A DNA stretch of 64,000 nt from JAIVJG01 sp964236735 (lineage in GTDB: Bacteria > Acidobacteriota > Blastocatellia > Pyrinomonadales > Pyrinomonadaceae). The notes beneath the pieces were generated by a model. That model searched no databases. It saw only the letters and a list, made by a program, of their open reading frames with translations, and was not told the DNA's origin. The stretch's first letter is position 1; every line of letters starts with the position of its first letter. Positions 34,397 to 42,073 of this stretch are shown here, piece by piece. The DNA lies in contig CAXSFM010000014.1 in NCBI GenBank assembly GCA_964236735.1, forward strand, positions 37,941 to 101,940. Reading direction: 5' to 3'. Both the position numbers and the translations under genes were made by a program.

Positions 34397-35659
34397 ATGA
34401 AAGCGAAGCGGCGCTCATTAAAAACGGAAAAGCATCAGCGCAGTGTCTCGACCGCAACGACGGCGAGCGAGGATGCGGCACGAACGGACGACGACGGCGA
34501 CGCGGGCATGACGGCGCATTCGGCAGACGACGAAAACGTGACGCGGCGACTGTCGCCCTCGCGTCGTTTGTTGTTTCTCGCCGTGCCTTATTTAATCTTC
34601 GCGCTCGCGTTATTTGCAGTCGAAGCGGGGACGCGCCTGCTGCTCCCGCGCGTCTCGATGCTCGACGCTGTGGTTGATGCGCCGCAGCAACGCCTCGCGC
34701 TTAGTGACAGCGAGCGCGTCACGATTTTTGAAGGCGATGCGCGCCTGCTCTGGCGTCTGAAACCGAATCTCGCAAACGTCGTCTGGGACTTCACGCCCGT
34801 CTCGACAAATTCGCGCGGCCTGCGCTACGACGGCGAGATCAACGCGAAGACTCCCGGCGCTCTGCGCGTCGTGTGCCTCGGCGACTCCGTGACGTTCGGC
34901 TATCGCGTGCCCGTCGTGTGGGCGGCGAGGCCGAACGATTACGACCGCGCGTGGCTGCCGTATCCGGCCTTGCTGGAGAAGGCTCTGCGCGCTGCCAATC
35001 CGGGACGACGCATCGAAGTCATCCCGCTCGCTGTGCCCGGTTACACGAGCCGGCAGGGACTCGCGTGGTTGCGGCGCGACATCGAAGAGTTGCAGCCGGA
35101 CGTTGTGACCATCCTCTACGGCTGGAACGACGTGAATCTCAGCCCACTGCCCGACAAACAGACGATGAGCGACGACACTTTGCACATCGCCTTTCGCGCT
35201 TTGATGTCGCACTCGCAAGCTCTGACGCACGCGACGCTGTGGATCAAGTCGAAGCGCGCGACGGCTAACAAGAACGCGCCACCCGCCACCGCTCCGACAC
35301 AGCGTGTGTCGGCGAGCGATTTCGTCGGCAACATCCTCGAAGCCGCGCGGCTCTCTGCGAATCAAGGCGCGCGTGCCGTCGTCATCGCGCCGGTCTATCG
35401 CGATCAGGTGACGAACCCGACGGAGGCTGCGCTGATGGCGAAGTACCGCGATGATTTGCGCGCGGCCACGCAGCAAGCGAATGTTCCTTATCTTGAGATT
35501 CGGGAATTGATGGAGGACAACTATCCGGCGAATGAGGCTTTGTTCGGCGAGTTGATTCATCCGAACCATCTCGGCCACCGTCTGCTGGCGACGGAACTGC
35601 TCAGGTTCTTCAAGGCGCGCGGCCTGCTCGCAGGCGTGAACGTCCCGCAGGAACTCTGA
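34397..35659 (+). CDS. Membrane-anchored SGNH/GDSL hydrolase-like protein
   Basis: This is a 420-aa protein. A charged N-terminal cytoplasmic tail (about 50 residues) is followed by a membrane helix (about 58-78, LLFLAVPYLIFALALFAVEA) and a periplasmic SGNH domain. The Ser block is VVCLGDSVTFGYRV, the Gly block VIPLAVPGYTSRQG, the Asn block TILYGWNDVNLSP, and the final block GELIHPNHLGH. In the last block the usual Asp three residues before the His is Glu. The fold suggests an esterase, acyl- or acetyl-hydrolase acting on envelope glycans. It is monocistronic, with a hairpin repeat 4 bp after its stop. Confidence 0.8.
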   Translation: MKAKRRSLKTEKHQRSVSTATTASEDAARTDDDGDAGMTAHSADDENVTRRLSPSRRLLFLAVPYLIFALALFAVEAGTRLLLPRVSMLDAVVDAPQQRLALSDSERVTIFEGDARLLWRLKPNLANVVWDFTPVSTNSRGLRYDGEINAKTPGALRVVCLGDSVTFGYRVPVVWAARPNDYDRAWLPYPALLEKALRAANPGRRIEVIPLAVPGYTSRQGLAWLRRDIEELQPDVVTILYGWNDVNLSPLPDKQTMSDDTLHIAFRALMSHSQALTHATLWIKSKRATANKNAPPATAPTQRVSASDFVGNILEAARLSANQGARAVVIAPVYRDQVTNPTEAALMAKYRDDLRAATQQANVPYLEIRELMEDNYPANEALFGELIHPNHLGHRLLATELLRFFKARGLLAGVNVPQEL

Positions 35660-35662
35660 AAA

Positions 35663-35752
35663 GCAAATGATGAATGCGGAATGATGAACGATGAATGAAG
35701 ACAAGAGCCTTGCCTTGATATTCATCACTCATCATTCCGCATTCATCATTGC
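35663..35752. repeat. Hairpin repeat, ATGATGAATG class
   Basis: The left arm at 35663-35699 starts GCAAATGATGAATGCGGAAT. The right arm at 35720-35752 ends ATTCCGCATTCATCATTGC. The loop is GACAAGAGCCTTGCCTTGAT. It lies between the convergent SGNH hydrolase and hemerythrin genes and could act as a two-way terminator. Confidence 0.92.
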
Positions 35753-35760
35753 ATTCGCTC

Positions 35761-36219
35761 TTAGCCAGCCGCGCCCATTTGCTTCTTCTGGTTCTGCTTC
35801 TCGGCTTCCATGCGCGTGCCGAGTTCTTCGATCTTCTCTTTACCTAACACCTTGCGTGCCGCGGGGAACATCTCACCCTCTTCTTCCTCGACGTGATGCT
35901 CGACGTTCTCTTTCAAAACTTTCGCCTTCGCGCCCCACTCTTCCGTGTCAACGGGCATCGTCGCCAATTCACCGAGCAGCACCTTGATGACGTGATGCTC
36001 CTCGAATCCTTCGAGGACGATGTCGTGCGTGGCCGCAGCCTCTTTAATGGCCGGGTAAAAAATCGTCTCCTCGATGTGCGCGTGGATGTCAAGATTCATC
36101 TTGAGATCGGCGAACAACTCTTCGCGCGTCTTGGTTGCGCGCTCGGTCGTCGGCTCCAGCTTCTCGAAAATCCCCGCAACCTTTTCGTGATCGGCCTTCA
36201 ATAATGCAATAGCGTCCAT
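35761..36219 (-). CDS. Hemerythrin/HHE domain-containing protein
   Basis: This 152-aa cytoplasmic four-helix protein has the His/Glu pattern of HHE di-iron domains: LLKADHEKVAGIFEKLE, DIHAHIEETIFYPAI, EGFEEHHVIKVLL and ENVEHHVEEEEGEMFPAAR. Such proteins bind a di-iron centre and sense or carry oxygen or respond to nitrosative stress. The C-terminal 25 residues are a Lys/Gln-rich tail. CGAGGAGG before the ATG at 36219 gives a firm start. It diverges from the YdeP-type oxidoreductase, with a half hairpin element in the spacer. Confidence 0.9.
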   Translation of the reverse strand: MDAIALLKADHEKVAGIFEKLEPTTERATKTREELFADLKMNLDIHAHIEETIFYPAIKEAAATHDIVLEGFEEHHVIKVLLGELATMPVDTEEWGAKAKVLKENVEHHVEEEEGEMFPAARKVLGKEKIEELGTRMEAEKQNQKKQMGAAG

Positions 36220-36326
36220 TGTATCCCTCCTCGAAATGTGTCAAAAGTTTTTGCGCCGCTTGGACGATAACGATACGTGCGAGCGGCATTTTTGAAGTTA
36301 ACAATCAACTCCAGTGCCACTGCGGG

Positions 36327-36384
36327 AAATGATGAGTGATAGAGTGATGAATATGGAATGAAAGAGCGTGATGCTTTGATTTCC
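36327..36384. repeat. Half hairpin element, ATGATGAGTGATAGAGTGATG arm without partner
   Basis: One ATGATGAATG-class arm at about 36327-36360 is followed by loop-like sequence AAAGAGCGTGATGCTTTGAT. No matching right arm is present before the YdeP-type gene. Confidence 0.65.
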
Positions 36385-36464
36385 GCGCATGGCGTTCCAG
36401 GTTTATCGTTTCTTAAACTTGATTGGTTACAGTAAACTTCGGACTCATTCGAGACGCGAGCCAG

Positions 36465-39011
36465 ATGAGCATACGCAAAGAGCCAACCGAGTTGACGGAC
36501 ACCAACGTACAGGGCGACGCGGCGACGGAGAGCGCGTCCGCCGCACAGCCGTCTCACTACGACACCGGCGAGGACACGCATTACCGCGACGAGCGAGAGA
36601 TGCGCGACGAGAGAGACTCGCGTGCGAGCGTCTCCTCTCTCGCGCAAGACGCAACCTCTGTCTTATCGCACGCCGGAGAGCACGGGCGCGTGAGCGCGTT
36701 GACGCCGGAAGACTTCACGGGCGAAGTGAAAATTACAGAGAGTGCGGAAGTCGCGGGCGGCGTGCCGGCGGTGTGGTCGAGCGTCAAACATGCGTGGCGC
36801 GAGATGGGCGCGGTGCGCGGCGCGCGGACGCTTTTGCGTCTCAACCAGAAAGACGGTTTCGATTGTCCGGGCTGCGCGTGGCCTGATCCGGACGGCGAAC
36901 GCTCGCACGCGGAGTTTTGCGAGAACGGCGCGAAGGCCGTCGCCGAAGAAGCGACGACGCGGCGCGTGACGCCGGATTTTTTCAAACAGTGGAGCGTCGC
37001 GGAGCTTTCGGAAAAATCCGACTACTGGCTCGGCAAACAGGGGCGCATCACGCACCCTCTGATCTTGCGGCGCGGGGCGACGCATTACGAGCCGCTCGCT
37101 TGGGATGAAGTGTTCGAGTTTCTCTCGCGCGAACTCAACGCGCTCGCGTCGCCGGATGAAGCGGCCTTCTACACATCCGGGCGCGCGTCGAACGAGGCGG
37201 CATTTCTCTATCAACTTTTCGTCCGCCAGTTCGGCACGAACAATCTGCCCGACTGCTCGAACATGTGCCACGAGTCGAGCGGCGCGGCTCTGACGGCGAC
37301 CATCGGCATCGGCAAGGGAACCGTCACGCTCGAAGATTTCAATCTCGCCGAAGCCATCTTCATCATCGGACAGAATCCGGGCACGAATCATCCGCGCATG
37401 TTGACGGCGTTGCAGGAGGCGAAGAAACGCGGCTGCCGCATCGTCCACATCAACCCGCTTCCTGAAACCGGCCTCAGACGCTTCAAGCATCCGCAGAGCG
37501 CGCTCGACGTGTTGGGGCGCGGCACGCAACTCGCAGACCTCTTTCTGCCCGTCCGCATCAACGGCGACGTGGCGCTTTTGAAGGGCTTGATGAAAGAGGC
37601 GCTGGCGGAAGATTCGCGGCGTGGGGGCGCGGTGCTCGACCGAAAATTTATCGCCGACAAGACGACCGGCTTTGCAGAGTTCGCGCGTGCGCTTGAAGAA
37701 ATCAGTTGGGATGAAATCGTCGAGGGGTGCGGCGTCTCGCGTGAGTTAATCGCGGAAGCGGCGCGCGTTTTTATCGAATCGTCGCGAACCATCGTCTGCT
37801 GGGCGATGGGGTTGACGCAGCACAAAAACGCCGTCGCGAATATTCAAGAGATCGTCAATCTGCTTTTGCTGCGCGGGCAAATCGGCAAGCCCGGCGCGGG
37901 CGCGTGTCCCGTGCGCGGCCACTCGAACGTGCAGGGCGACCGCACGATGGGCATCTGGGAACGCCCGTCGGAAGTTTTTCTCTCCGCACTCGCGCGCGAG
38001 TTCAACTTCGAGCCGCCGCGCCGTCACGGCTTCGACACCGTCGAGACGATCAAGGCGATGCACGCGGGCGCGGTCAAGATTTTCTTCGCGCTCGGCGGCA
38101 ACTTTCTCTCCGCCACGCCCGACACCGCTTACACCGCCGATGCTCTGACACGATGCCGCCTGACCGCGCACGTCTCGACGAAGCTCAATCGCGCGCATCT
38201 CGTCACCGGCGATCAGGCTTTGATTCTGCCGTGTCTCGGTCGCACCGAGATGGACGTGCAAGCGTCGGGCGCGCAGTTCATCAGCGTGGAAAATTCGATG
38301 GGCGTCGTGCATAGCTCGCGCGGGAGTTTGACTCCGGCATCCGAACATCTCTTGAGCGAGACGGCGATTGTCGCCGGACTCGCGCAGGCGACGCTCGGCA
38401 AGCGAAGCGAGGTTGACTGGACAGCGTGCGCCGCCGACTACGACCGCATTCGCGATTTAATCGCGCGCGTCATTCCGGGTTGCGACGATTACGCGCGTCG
38501 CGTGCGCGAACCCGGCGGCTTTTATTTGCCGAACGGCGCGCGCACAGGCGACTTCGAGACAGAGGACGGCAAGGCTCATTTCACCGTCCACGAATTGCCG
38601 CGCCACGACCTTCAGCCCGGCCAGTTGTTGATGATGACGATCCGCAGCCACGATCAATTCAACACGACCATCTACGGACTCGACGACCGTTATCGAGGCG
38701 TCCACAACGAGCGGCGCGTCGTCTTTCTCAACGCGGAAGACATCGCGGAGCAAGGATTATCAGCGGGACAAATCGTTGATCTCGTCAGCCACTTCGAGGG
38801 CGACGAGGAGCGCACGGCGCGTCGTTTCATCGTCGTCCCCTTTCCGATTCCGAGACGTTGCGCGGCGACTTACTTTCCAGAGACGAACGTGCTCGTCCCC
38901 ATCCGCAGTGTCGCGGAGAAAAGCAACACGCCCGCGTCGAAGTCCGTCGTGATTAGCGTGCGCGCGTCGGATGCGGCATTGAAGTACGACTATGATCGCG
39001 TCGGCGGATAA
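36465..39011 (+). CDS. Molybdopterin oxidoreductase, FdhF/YdeP family
   Basis: This 848-aa protein is annotated in its family as formate dehydrogenase alpha-like (YdeP). A disordered acidic N terminus (about residues 1-100) is followed by the Cys block GFDCPGCAWPDPDGER and FCENGAKAVAEEATTRRVTP, family-specific for YdeP. The molybdopterin-binding regions contain LPDCSNMCHESSGAALTATI, IFIIGQNPGTNHPRMLTALQ and CPVRGHSNVQGDRTMGIWER. The C-terminal dinucleotide-binding domain shows MMTIRSHDQFNTTIYGLDDR. The substrate is not established. ATG 36465 is chosen over a TTG at 36423 that has no better support. A strong terminator hairpin lies about 40 bp downstream. The divergent hemerythrin suggests a redox or stress context. 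Confidence 0.9.
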   Translation: MSIRKEPTELTDTNVQGDAATESASAAQPSHYDTGEDTHYRDEREMRDERDSRASVSSLAQDATSVLSHAGEHGRVSALTPEDFTGEVKITESAEVAGGVPAVWSSVKHAWREMGAVRGARTLLRLNQKDGFDCPGCAWPDPDGERSHAEFCENGAKAVAEEATTRRVTPDFFKQWSVAELSEKSDYWLGKQGRITHPLILRRGATHYEPLAWDEVFEFLSRELNALASPDEAAFYTSGRASNEAAFLYQLFVRQFGTNNLPDCSNMCHESSGAALTATIGIGKGTVTLEDFNLAEAIFIIGQNPGTNHPRMLTALQEAKKRGCRIVHINPLPETGLRRFKHPQSALDVLGRGTQLADLFLPVRINGDVALLKGLMKEALAEDSRRGGAVLDRKFIADKTTGFAEFARALEEISWDEIVEGCGVSRELIAEAARVFIESSRTIVCWAMGLTQHKNAVANIQEIVNLLLLRGQIGKPGAGACPVRGHSNVQGDRTMGIWERPSEVFLSALAREFNFEPPRRHGFDTVETIKAMHAGAVKIFFALGGNFLSATPDTAYTADALTRCRLTAHVSTKLNRAHLVTGDQALILPCLGRTEMDVQASGAQFISVENSMGVVHSSRGSLTPASEHLLSETAIVAGLAQATLGKRSEVDWTACAADYDRIRDLIARVIPGCDDYARRVREPGGFYLPNGARTGDFETEDGKAHFTVHELPRHDLQPGQLLMMTIRSHDQFNTTIYGLDDRYRGVHNERRVVFLNAEDIAEQGLSAGQIVDLVSHFEGDEERTARRFIVVPFPIPRRCAATYFPETNVLVPIRSVAEKSNTPASKSVVISVRASDAALKYDYDRVGG

Positions 39012-39053
39012 GAGTTGAGGACGCGACAGAATTTAGTTCGGCGGATGCGACGA

Positions 39054-39094
39054 CGCGCCTTTCAATCTCGTGCAAGATTGAAAGGCGCGTTCTT
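39054..39094 (+). terminator. Intrinsic terminator after the YdeP-type gene
   Basis: CGCGCCTTTCAATCT at 39054-39068 pairs perfectly with AGATTGAAAGGCGCG at 39075-39089, followed by TTCTT. The position and T-rich tail fit termination of the oxidoreductase transcript. Confidence 0.85.
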
Positions 39095-39122
39095 AGTTGT
39101 CACGGCTTTGCACGAAAATTCA

Positions 39123-39281
39123 TTACATAGACGTGACGACGGCTTCTCTCCGCTCCCGCCTCTTCTGCATCGTGTTATTGAGTTTGATGACAGACAGGAT
39201 AAAGCCAACTAAACCGAGCAAAGGCAGCACCAGCAGGAATAAAACCCAGTAGAATATTAGCTCGCTCTGTGTCAGACACAT
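39123..39281 (-). CDS. 52-aa single-span membrane protein
   Basis: A short gene reading MCLTQSELIFYWVLFLLVLP, then a continuing hydrophobic stretch to about residue 32 and a strongly basic tail (QKRRERRE) before the TAA. GGAGG lies seven bases before the ATG, an excellent ribosome site, which is the main reason to believe it. The topology is one helix with the basic end probably inside. It lies 19 bp downstream of the glycine-zipper protein gene on the same strand and may be cotranscribed with it. No family recognised. Confidence 0.6.
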   Translation of the reverse strand: MCLTQSELIFYWVLFLLVLPLLGLVGFILSVIKLNNTMQKRRERREAVVTSM

Positions 39282-39300
39282 CTCTCAGCCTCCGTAAGAA

Positions 39301-39777
39301 TTAGTTCGATTCGTAGATGACGACGCTTCTTTTGCTTTTGCCGATGGCTGCGCCAATGCCTGCGCCGATGGCCGCGCCGAGCGCTGCGCCGCCGGGAATG
39401 AAGCCGACGTTTTCCGAGCCGCGCGCGATGGCGTAGCCGCCCGCGCCTGCGCCCGCTCCGCCGCCGACGCCTGCGCCGATGAGCGCCCACTTCGTTCGCG
39501 AAGAACCATGCGTGCGCGAGACGCGGCGAATGTCTGCGCGGTCAAGCGTCGTGCTCTTGCCGTCTTGTTTGACCGCGAGCGTGGCGTCGGTCGCGCTGCT
39601 GAACTTGCCCTCGATGCGCTCGCCGCTCTTCATCTCGATGTTTAACTTGTCGCCTGACGAAAGCGTCTGGACGGCAGACCAGTTGCCCTGCCCGTTCGTG
39701 GTTTGTGCGACGGCGTGCGTCAGCGGTGCGAGTGCGAACACGAGCGACATGCATAATGCGTAGAATTTAATTTTCAA
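39301..39777 (-). CDS. Secreted glycine-zipper protein
   Basis: This 158-aa protein has a signal peptide (KIKFYALCMSLVFALAPL, cleavage near AVAQ). A small Lsm/SH3-like strand domain follows (about residues 30-90, NIEMKSGERIEGKFSSATDA), then a glycine-zipper membrane segment with repeated GxxxG spacing (GAGVGGGAGAGAGGYAIA and GAALGAAIGAGIGAAIG), ending in a basic KSKR stretch. The start is taken as TTG 39777, because GGAGGAG lies six bases before it and the resulting N terminus is a textbook signal peptide; the ATG at 39792 lies inside that ribosome site. Glycine zippers often pack in the outer membrane. Function unknown. Confidence 0.75.
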   Translation of the reverse strand: MKIKFYALCMSLVFALAPLTHAVAQTTNGQGNWSAVQTLSSGDKLNIEMKSGERIEGKFSSATDATLAVKQDGKSTTLDRADIRRVSRTHGSSRTKWALIGAGVGGGAGAGAGGYAIARGSENVGFIPGGAALGAAIGAGIGAAIGKSKRSVVIYESN

Positions 39778-40101
39778 GAGAGTCTCCTCCATTAGATAAA
39801 CGAAATAAATTTCAGCCACGCCCGTTATGGCAAGAGCCGTTCCACACTCTTCCGGGGCACATTGGCAGGAAAATACGACTTCGCGGCCTCTGTCATTGAT
39901 GGAGAGCGCAATAAATTTCCGACAGATGGCGAGCGCGGCGGACGTGTGCGTTAATGCGAGGCCGCTTGACGAAAACGGCAGCCGGCGGACATCATCGCGC
40001 GGCATCCGGGCGCGTGCGAAAATGTGTGAGACGAGCGGAGAGAAACTCGCGGCGTGACGAAACCGACCGGATGAAAATTTGAAACACGAGGGAGCAACAG
40101 A
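39778..40101. other. Divergent intergenic region
   Basis: The 324-bp spacer between the glycine-zipper gene and the EF-P family gene must carry their promoters. I see no gene, repeat or clear promoter hexamers in it. Confidence 0.5.
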
Positions 40102-40674
40102 GTGGCACTTATCGGGGCGAACGATCTGAAGCGGAAGATGCTGATCGAAGTTGACGGGCAGCCTTACACGGTCGTCGAAGTGTTCTTCGCCTCGCCGACG
40201 GCGCGCGGGGCGGCGACGATGGTGCGAACACGTCTGCGTCAACTCTTGACGAACGCGGTGCTGGAAAAAAGTTTTCGCTCAAGCGAAAAATTCGCCGAGC
40301 CGGACGTGGAGATCGCGCCCGTCTCGTATCTCTACGCGGACGCCGACGGCTATCATTTCATGGACGAGTCGAGCTACGAACAGTTCACTTTGCCGGACGA
40401 GCAGGTGGGCGACGAACGCGGTTATCTGAAAGAAGGCGTGACGCTGCAAATTCTCAAGTACAAAGGCGCGGCGGCGGCGATGCAACTGCCGCAGTTCGTC
40501 GAACTCTCGATCACGCGCACGGAGCCGGGCATCAAGGGCGACACCGCCGCCGGGCGCGACACCAAGCCCGCGACGTTAGAGACCGGCCTCGAAGTGCGCG
40601 TGCCTCTCTTCATCAAAGAGGGTGAAGTCGTGCGCGTCAACACGCAGACGGGCGAAGTCGCGGGCAGAGCGTGA
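40102..40674 (+). CDS. efp: Elongation factor P family protein with EfpL-type loop
   Basis: This 190-aa three-domain translation factor relieves ribosomes stalled at polyproline. The KOW domain contains the tip loop SPTARGAAT (residues 31-39) in place of the usual PGKG or PGRG loop. The central OB domain is EF-P-like (VSYLYADADGYHFMDESSYE), as is the C-terminal S1 domain with the family signature (KGDTAAGRDTKPATLETGLE, VPLFIKEGEVVRVNTQTGEV). The loop is the one I remember from E. coli YeiP/EfpL, whereas the C-terminal domains follow canonical EF-P. No modification enzyme gene is nearby. The start is GTG 40102 with GAGGGAG upstream. A hairpin repeat starts 6 bp after the stop. Confidence 0.9.
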   Translation: MALIGANDLKRKMLIEVDGQPYTVVEVFFASPTARGAATMVRTRLRQLLTNAVLEKSFRSSEKFAEPDVEIAPVSYLYADADGYHFMDESSYEQFTLPDEQVGDERGYLKEGVTLQILKYKGAAAAMQLPQFVELSITRTEPGIKGDTAAGRDTKPATLETGLEVRVPLFIKEGEVVRVNTQTGEVAGRA

Positions 40675-40679
40675 AGAAG

Positions 40680-40771
40680 GCAAATGATGAGTGCGGAATG
40701 ATGAATGATGAATAGATGGGCGGAGATTCTTCGCTTTCATTCATCATTCATCACTCCGCATTCCGCATTGC
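40680..40771. repeat. Hairpin repeat, ATGATGAATG class
   Basis: The left arm at 40680-40713 starts GCAAATGATGAGTGCGGAAT. The right arm at 40739-40771 ends CTCCGCATTCCGCATTGC. The loop is AGATGGGCGGAGATTCTTCGC. It lies between the EF-P family gene and the TPR-like gene. Confidence 0.9.
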
Positions 40772-40839
40772 TTTTCATTGGTGTAAGCTGGCGACATTAG
40801 TTCGCGGGTCAACAAATCAAACCAACAGGAGTCCAAGCG

Positions 40840-41967
40840 GTGAGACATAAATTACTTTCGTGTATGTGCGCTGTGCTGGCGTGCGTTTCTCTGTGGGCGA
40901 CGGCGGCTCTGGCGTCGCAAACGTCGTCGGTGTTGGCAGTCCGTCATGCTTTCGTCGCGACGGTGTCGGCGACTCAGGACGACAAAAAAGATAAAGACAA
41001 GAGCAAGGATAAAGATAAAAGTAAGAGCAGCGGCGGTGATGCGGACAAGAAGCAAGGCGCGCAGGCGAACATGTCCGCTGACGAGGCGAAGACGCTGAAT
41101 AAGATTCAGGACACGGCGGGCGCGGCGGCGAAGCTTCAGTTGGCGAGCGACTACGTCAAGAAATATCCGAAGAGCGTGAAGCGCGCGGAGGTCGCTCAAT
41201 ATCTCGCCGGGCAAATTCACGCCGAGAAGGATACGGCGCAGCAAGTCGCGCTCGGCGAGAAGTATCTGACCGTCTTCAATGACCCGGCGGAGTACGCCTA
41301 CATCAACCCCGTGTTGCTCGACGCCTACGTTGACGCCAACCGTCTCGACGACGCTTTCCGTGTCGGCGCGATCTACATCGAAAAGAATCCGAACAGCGTG
41401 CAAGCCCTGACGCGGCTCGCCATCACCGGCTCGAACGAAGGCGCGCACAACAATTTGAAGTATGCCGCGCAGAGCCGGCAGTACGGCATGAAGGCGATTG
41501 AGTTAATCGAGGCGGACAAGATGTCTGAAGGATTGGACGCAACGATGTGGCAGGAATATAAGACCGTGCGGCTCCCCGATCTCTACCGTAACCTCGGCAT
41601 CCTTGCGCTGCGGACGAACAACAACGCCGAAGCGAAAGCGGATTTGGAGAAAGCCGTCGCGCTCAAGACATCCGACCCGTTCGTCTATGGCGTGCTCGGC
41701 AACATGGGCGAAGATGAATACACGACGCTGGCGAAGCAGTACCAGACGACGCACGACGCCGCGACGCTGACACAGGCGCAGGCGCAGTTGGACAAAGTGA
41801 TCGAGTTGTACGCGCAGGCCACGGGGCTGGCCGGCGACAAGCCGGAGTTCCAACAAATTCGCGAGCAGATCAAGCCCGGCCTCGAAAATTATTACAAGTA
41901 TCGCCACAACAATTCGACGGCGGGGCTGGACGAGTTGATCGCCAAGTACAAACCCGCCGCGAAGTAA
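40840..41967 (+). CDS. Secreted TPR-like repeat protein
   Basis: This 375-aa exported protein has a signal peptide of about 26 residues (cleavage near ALAS). A highly charged low-complexity stretch of Asp-Lys pairs follows (about residues 47-65, DDKKDKDKSKDKDKSK), then helical repeats of TPR type across about 75-375, for example AFRVGAIYIEKNPNSVQALT and LGILALRTNNNAEAKADLEK. Such repeats bind partner proteins; the partner is unknown. The start is a GTG at 40840 with AGGAG eight bases upstream. It precedes dnaE by about 100 bp. Confidence 0.8.
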   Translation: MRHKLLSCMCAVLACVSLWATAALASQTSSVLAVRHAFVATVSATQDDKKDKDKSKDKDKSKSSGGDADKKQGAQANMSADEAKTLNKIQDTAGAAAKLQLASDYVKKYPKSVKRAEVAQYLAGQIHAEKDTAQQVALGEKYLTVFNDPAEYAYINPVLLDAYVDANRLDDAFRVGAIYIEKNPNSVQALTRLAITGSNEGAHNNLKYAAQSRQYGMKAIELIEADKMSEGLDATMWQEYKTVRLPDLYRNLGILALRTNNNAEAKADLEKAVALKTSDPFVYGVLGNMGEDEYTTLAKQYQTTHDAATLTQAQAQLDKVIELYAQATGLAGDKPEFQQIREQIKPGLENYYKYRHNNSTAGLDELIAKYKPAAK

Positions 41968-42073
41968 GATTTTTCTCTGAGGGCGCGGGCAGAAAGAGTT
42001 GTCCGCGCCTTCAAAGAAAAGACCGATGGAAAGACCGTCGGACGAAATCGAAGCCCGCTTCCTGCCACTCGCG

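Noticed and set aside
39015..39212. Plus-strand 65-codon frame after the YdeP-type gene
   Set aside because: It runs through the strong terminator and antisense to the 52-aa membrane protein, and has no ribosome site or family pattern.
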